Assembly: GCA_037447655.1 (NCBI GenBank) | Contig: JBBHKE010001558.1 | Coordinates: forward strand, 342,025-402,024 | Origin: Zygnema cylindricum | Taxonomy: Eukaryota > Streptophyta > Zygnematophyceae > Zygnematales > Zygnemataceae | Length of the DNA: 60,000 bases | Reading direction: 5' to 3' | Shown: positions 57,408 to 60,000 of the stretch, one piece after another | How the letters are laid out: the number at the start of each line of letters is the position of its first letter | Numbering within the stretch: position 1 is the stretch's first letter | Program-made: the position numbers and the translations under genes | Notes under the pieces: generated by a model | Told to the model about the DNA's origin: nothing | Database searches by the model: none | The model's input: only the letters and a program-made list of their open reading frames with translations

Positions 57408-57451
57408 TTAGTACGGAAAATCTTCGATAAAAACCAAAGTAGCAAGACTAA

Positions 57452-58208
57452 CGCTATGTCCCCATATGCTTGAAACTTAGCGAACTTACTTTGTTTTTTA
57501 GCGCAGATCCGGCGGACCCATATTTCAGGTGTCGCTATGTGTAACATCAAAATTGATTGTATCGTCGACAATGCCCGTGACGGCTGTCAGCGTCTACAAT
57601 CTCTAATGACGCACGTTATTTTTTGTAACTGCTTGTGACGTCGCATGTGTTACCGTGACATTGTGGACGCACCGCCTTCCAGCCTCTGCCATTTCATGAT
57701 TGAAGGAGATGCACTTTGCCTTTGCATCTCCTGTCCGGTCGACGTGAAATGGCATCAAAATCTTGAGACCCCTACAAAAAAAATCGTATATGATGAAAAG
57801 GGACAAAACAAAACAAATTGTGTACTTTTCCTCATCGTATTGAACGCAAACGGACAAAACATAGCGAATCGTGTATTTTTCCTTGTCGCTTGAAATAGAT
57901 TGAAAATTTTGAAAAAGTTTGACACATGCGAATATGTCTTATTATTTGTTTATAGAAAATACTTTGTTTTAAAACACATCGGGGATGTGTATTAAAGAAA
58001 AGTTTGAATATGATGTTTCTCCACGTGGCCGTGGGTCGAAAAACAAAAGACGACAACACGTAGTACATTATAAGTTCGACGATGAAGCAAAATGTACTTC
58101 TACTTTTTCGATTTATTTGTAACCCGGTTACTTACGCGGTTTATGGCTAAGTTTTACAAGAAAACAATAGAAATAAACCCTTACTTTGGCACATGGAGAC
58201 ATACTCCA
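57452..58208 (+). mobile_element. Element F: E-type TIR element nested in H
   Basis: Shares AACTTAGCGAACTTACTTTG and AGCGC.G.TC..GCGGACCCA with E. Ends are mutated (CGCTATGTCCCCATATG and CATGGAGACATACTCCA), flanked by TAA at 57449-57451 and 58209-58211. Confidence 0.7.
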
Positions 58209-58520
58209 TAAGTTTCGCTTATATGGGAGAGTGCCCTAAGTTGTACCTGTACAAAGAAATAGAAAAAAAGTAAAATTACATTTTGCGTCATTGTCGAACT
58301 TAGAATGTACTGCATGTTGTTGTTCTTTGTATTTCGACCCACAGCCACGTCAAGAAACATCATCTGCAAAATTTTATTCAAAACACATCGGCGAGTGTTT
58401 GAAATCATTTTTTTTTCGCTAAACAAATAGGAATGCATATTCGCAAGTGTCAAAATTTTCAAAAAAAATCAAACAATTTCAAGCGATGAGGAAAAGTACA
58501 CAATTTGCTAAGTTGTCGAG

Positions 58521-59126
58521 CGTGCCCGAGAAACACAGGGGAAGGGCCCGCTGCCCGGAATGGCCGGTCTCGGCGTCCTGCAAAGAACCCACCAATGCGA
58601 ATGCTTCCCATAATAATGATAATGCCCACTGCTGACCCCATCCCTCCCAATAGGCATGCATGAACAAATAGGAGAGGCACAAGGATAGGGAATAGGGATG
58701 AGTACATGGGAAGGCGAAAAGATCTCCCCTCCCCCTTACTTTCCCCATTAAGCCGGGGAAAGGGGTTGTGTTCTCGGTAATCGGGTCGGTACCCCAATTC
58801 CACTTATTCACGGGAAGTCTACAGCATTTGTTCCCTCAAAACCCACTGTTTCGATACAAAGAATAGGTAGTTTACTCCGGGAAGTTCACGCCAAAGCAAA
58901 AGAAACTACAAGCGAATACACAAATGCACTACCACGTGGACACATAGAAAATAAATAGGAATGGTTGTTTCAGATTTAACAATATCACCTTGACCACAAA
59001 AATAAAATATAAGATGGAAAATATAAAAGATGGCGAAGCAAGCTTAACATACCCCGACAATTTACGAGAACAAAGAGACAAGGGCGAAATCTCTCCCGAT
59101 GGTAGTGTAAATAAGTATGGTACTCT
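58521..59126. other. Unassigned segment between element I and the last LTR
   Basis: Composition differs from the flanks (more G+C at 58521-58800). On the minus strand two overlapping frames (58811-58479 and 58803-58459) encode protein-like sequence, one with a hydrophobic stretch (ILVPLLFVHACLLGGMGSAV, then IIIIMGSIRIGGFF). It could be a captured gene or organelle fragment; I could not identify it. Confidence 0.3.
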
Positions 59127-60000
59127 TGCAATTCTGTGTCCTCCATTGGACTACAGAATACAGGAAGCCTCTAGATAATATTTAACTAACCCATTTTAAG
59201 CAACAACCACTTCTGCCCTAGAAGGCAAACTGACAATTTGACTGCACCCTTGTGTAGCTTGGACTCCCCTGAGTCCGTAGCAAAAAGAATCACTGAAAAA
59301 GGCCAACTAGGCGATAAGTTATGAGCCGACAAAAATGCCAATTTATACAAAGCTCTCTTAGAGAGAGGTGTCTATCTACCAAATATTTCCTAAGTCCTAA
59401 ATCCCTCTCACAACCCCTATCTACTAAAGTACGAAACAATCGTATTACTGTAAAGTACAGAAAGGTATTATGGCCGATGTACTTTCTGTACGGCCGGTGT
59501 ACGAGAAGGCTCTTGAGTGGACGCGTGTCATTTTTCCACTTGTCCGTATTTCCTCCGGAATTCCCGCGACCGAATGTCATCCTTCCACGCGGCGCCACGT
59601 CATGCCACGTCCATAAAATCCAAAGTGACCATTCCGCGATCTCGGCGACGACGTGCGCCGTCAGATTAAATCCGACATTAAATGTCGACCGTTCAAAGTG
59701 TCTGTTTTATTTGTTTCGTACGAAATGATGTTCGCACTAAACCTTAACAAGTTCTATGTTCGTTTTGTTTCATATTCCAGTTAGATCATTTCGGTACTAT
59801 ACAAGAGTTTATATATGAATGAAACCCTACATTATCTAACGGATTTCTACGAGAGACTGGTTAGAGCTAACGGCTACGCCGCGCTCTACCGGTCGGGGGT
59901 TCGAGTCCTGCCGGACTCAACCTTTTGTTGAGAGTGACTTAAGTCACTCTTTAATCCTTCCTATGGAGCTGAGGCAGCCATGGCTCCATCGCTCTCTCTC
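59127..60000 (-). mobile_element. LTR, third copy of the family, cut by the window end
   Basis: Starts TGCAATTCTGTGTCCTCC like the solo LTR's start at 39783 and follows it to the window edge. Whether it is solo or part of a full element to the right cannot be told. The preceding bases are ACTCT. Confidence 0.85.
59848..59950 (+). other. tRNA-like module and 20-bp palindrome in the third LTR
   Basis: The B-box GGTTCGAGTCC at 59898-59908 matches consensus exactly, with ACTGGTTAGAGC upstream in the D-arm position. A perfect palindrome with half-site AGAGTGACTT lies at 59931-59950. No 5' partner for the 3' CCGGACTC is present, so no acceptor stem forms. Confidence 0.6.

Larger units (their letters stand above)
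55346..58236 (+). mobile_element. Element H: TIR element with TAA duplication, nested in I and carrying G and F
   Basis: Left end GGGCACTTTCCCATGTG, right end ATATGGGAGAGTGCCC, TAA at 55343-55345 and 58237-58239. Its own sequence is 55346-56174, 57408-57451 and 58209-58236. Confidence 0.75.
55271..58520 (-). mobile_element. Element I: E-type TIR element interrupted by H; far end lost
   Basis: Left end GGGTATATCCCCATGTG. 55271-55342 and 58240-about 58520 together match E read in reverse (GTCGTTTTCC, AACTTAG.GCCGTA, then TTTGCGTCATTGTCGAACTTAG). Homology stops at about 58520. Confidence 0.65.

Noticed and set aside
59848-59925. A functional tRNA gene
   Set aside because: The B-box is perfect but no acceptor stem or clear anticodon arm forms, and the same module recurs in other LTR copies.

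Overview
The window looks like a repeat-rich nuclear segment from the streptophyte (land plant / charophyte) lineage. The evidence is long GT-AG introns, a Ty1/copia element whose primer-binding site matches plant initiator tRNA-Met (TGGTATCAAAGC), telo-box motifs (AAACCCTAA) in the first intron of a gene, and pervasive small MITEs. I cannot name a species. Only three host genes can be supported. All gene models are my own splices from reading frame, intron phase and splice consensus; no transcript or database evidence was available.

Layout. (1) 1-6560: a five-exon minus-strand gene of unknown function (1258-5822) with a CpG-rich 5' flank. (2) 6850-8970: a truncated TTA/TAA-target element, then the 3' remnant of a copia retrotransposon (RNase H plus one LTR). 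(3) 8971-10533: a partial copy (K1) of a large repeat I call K. (4) 11244-15976: a complete five-exon gene for a 510-residue RCC1-repeat protein with an N-terminal membrane segment, probably mitochondrial. (5) 17773-34713: a MITE, then two further K copies. K2 carries a solo LTR and a retroelement fragment; K3 is split by a full-length copia element (26027-32024). (6) 36061-43954 and 55271-58520: piles of roughly 0.75-0.95 kb terminal-inverted-repeat elements with 3-bp TTA/TAA duplications (PIF/Harbinger- or Tourist-like), nested up to three or four levels deep, with a solo LTR inside one. (7) 44276-54003: a second complete host gene for a roughly 1450-residue type I membrane protein whose ectodomain is a giant acidic low-complexity exon. 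(8) 58521-60000: an unassigned segment and a truncated LTR copy.

The host genes do not form a visible pathway and are islands in transposon sequence. MITEs sit inside introns of all three genes. The most unusual items are: the insertion-order record at one TAA site (41.1-43.95 kb); the K repeat family, with unknown proline/acid-rich ORFs, a CENP-B-like helix-turn-helix fragment, palindromes and TACACCG ends shared with MITEs; a six-hairpin tandem array; an LTR family containing an antisense tRNA-like module and a hairpin; and the single exon of about 1000 codons encoding Glu/Gly/Asp/Lys-rich sequence in a membrane protein.
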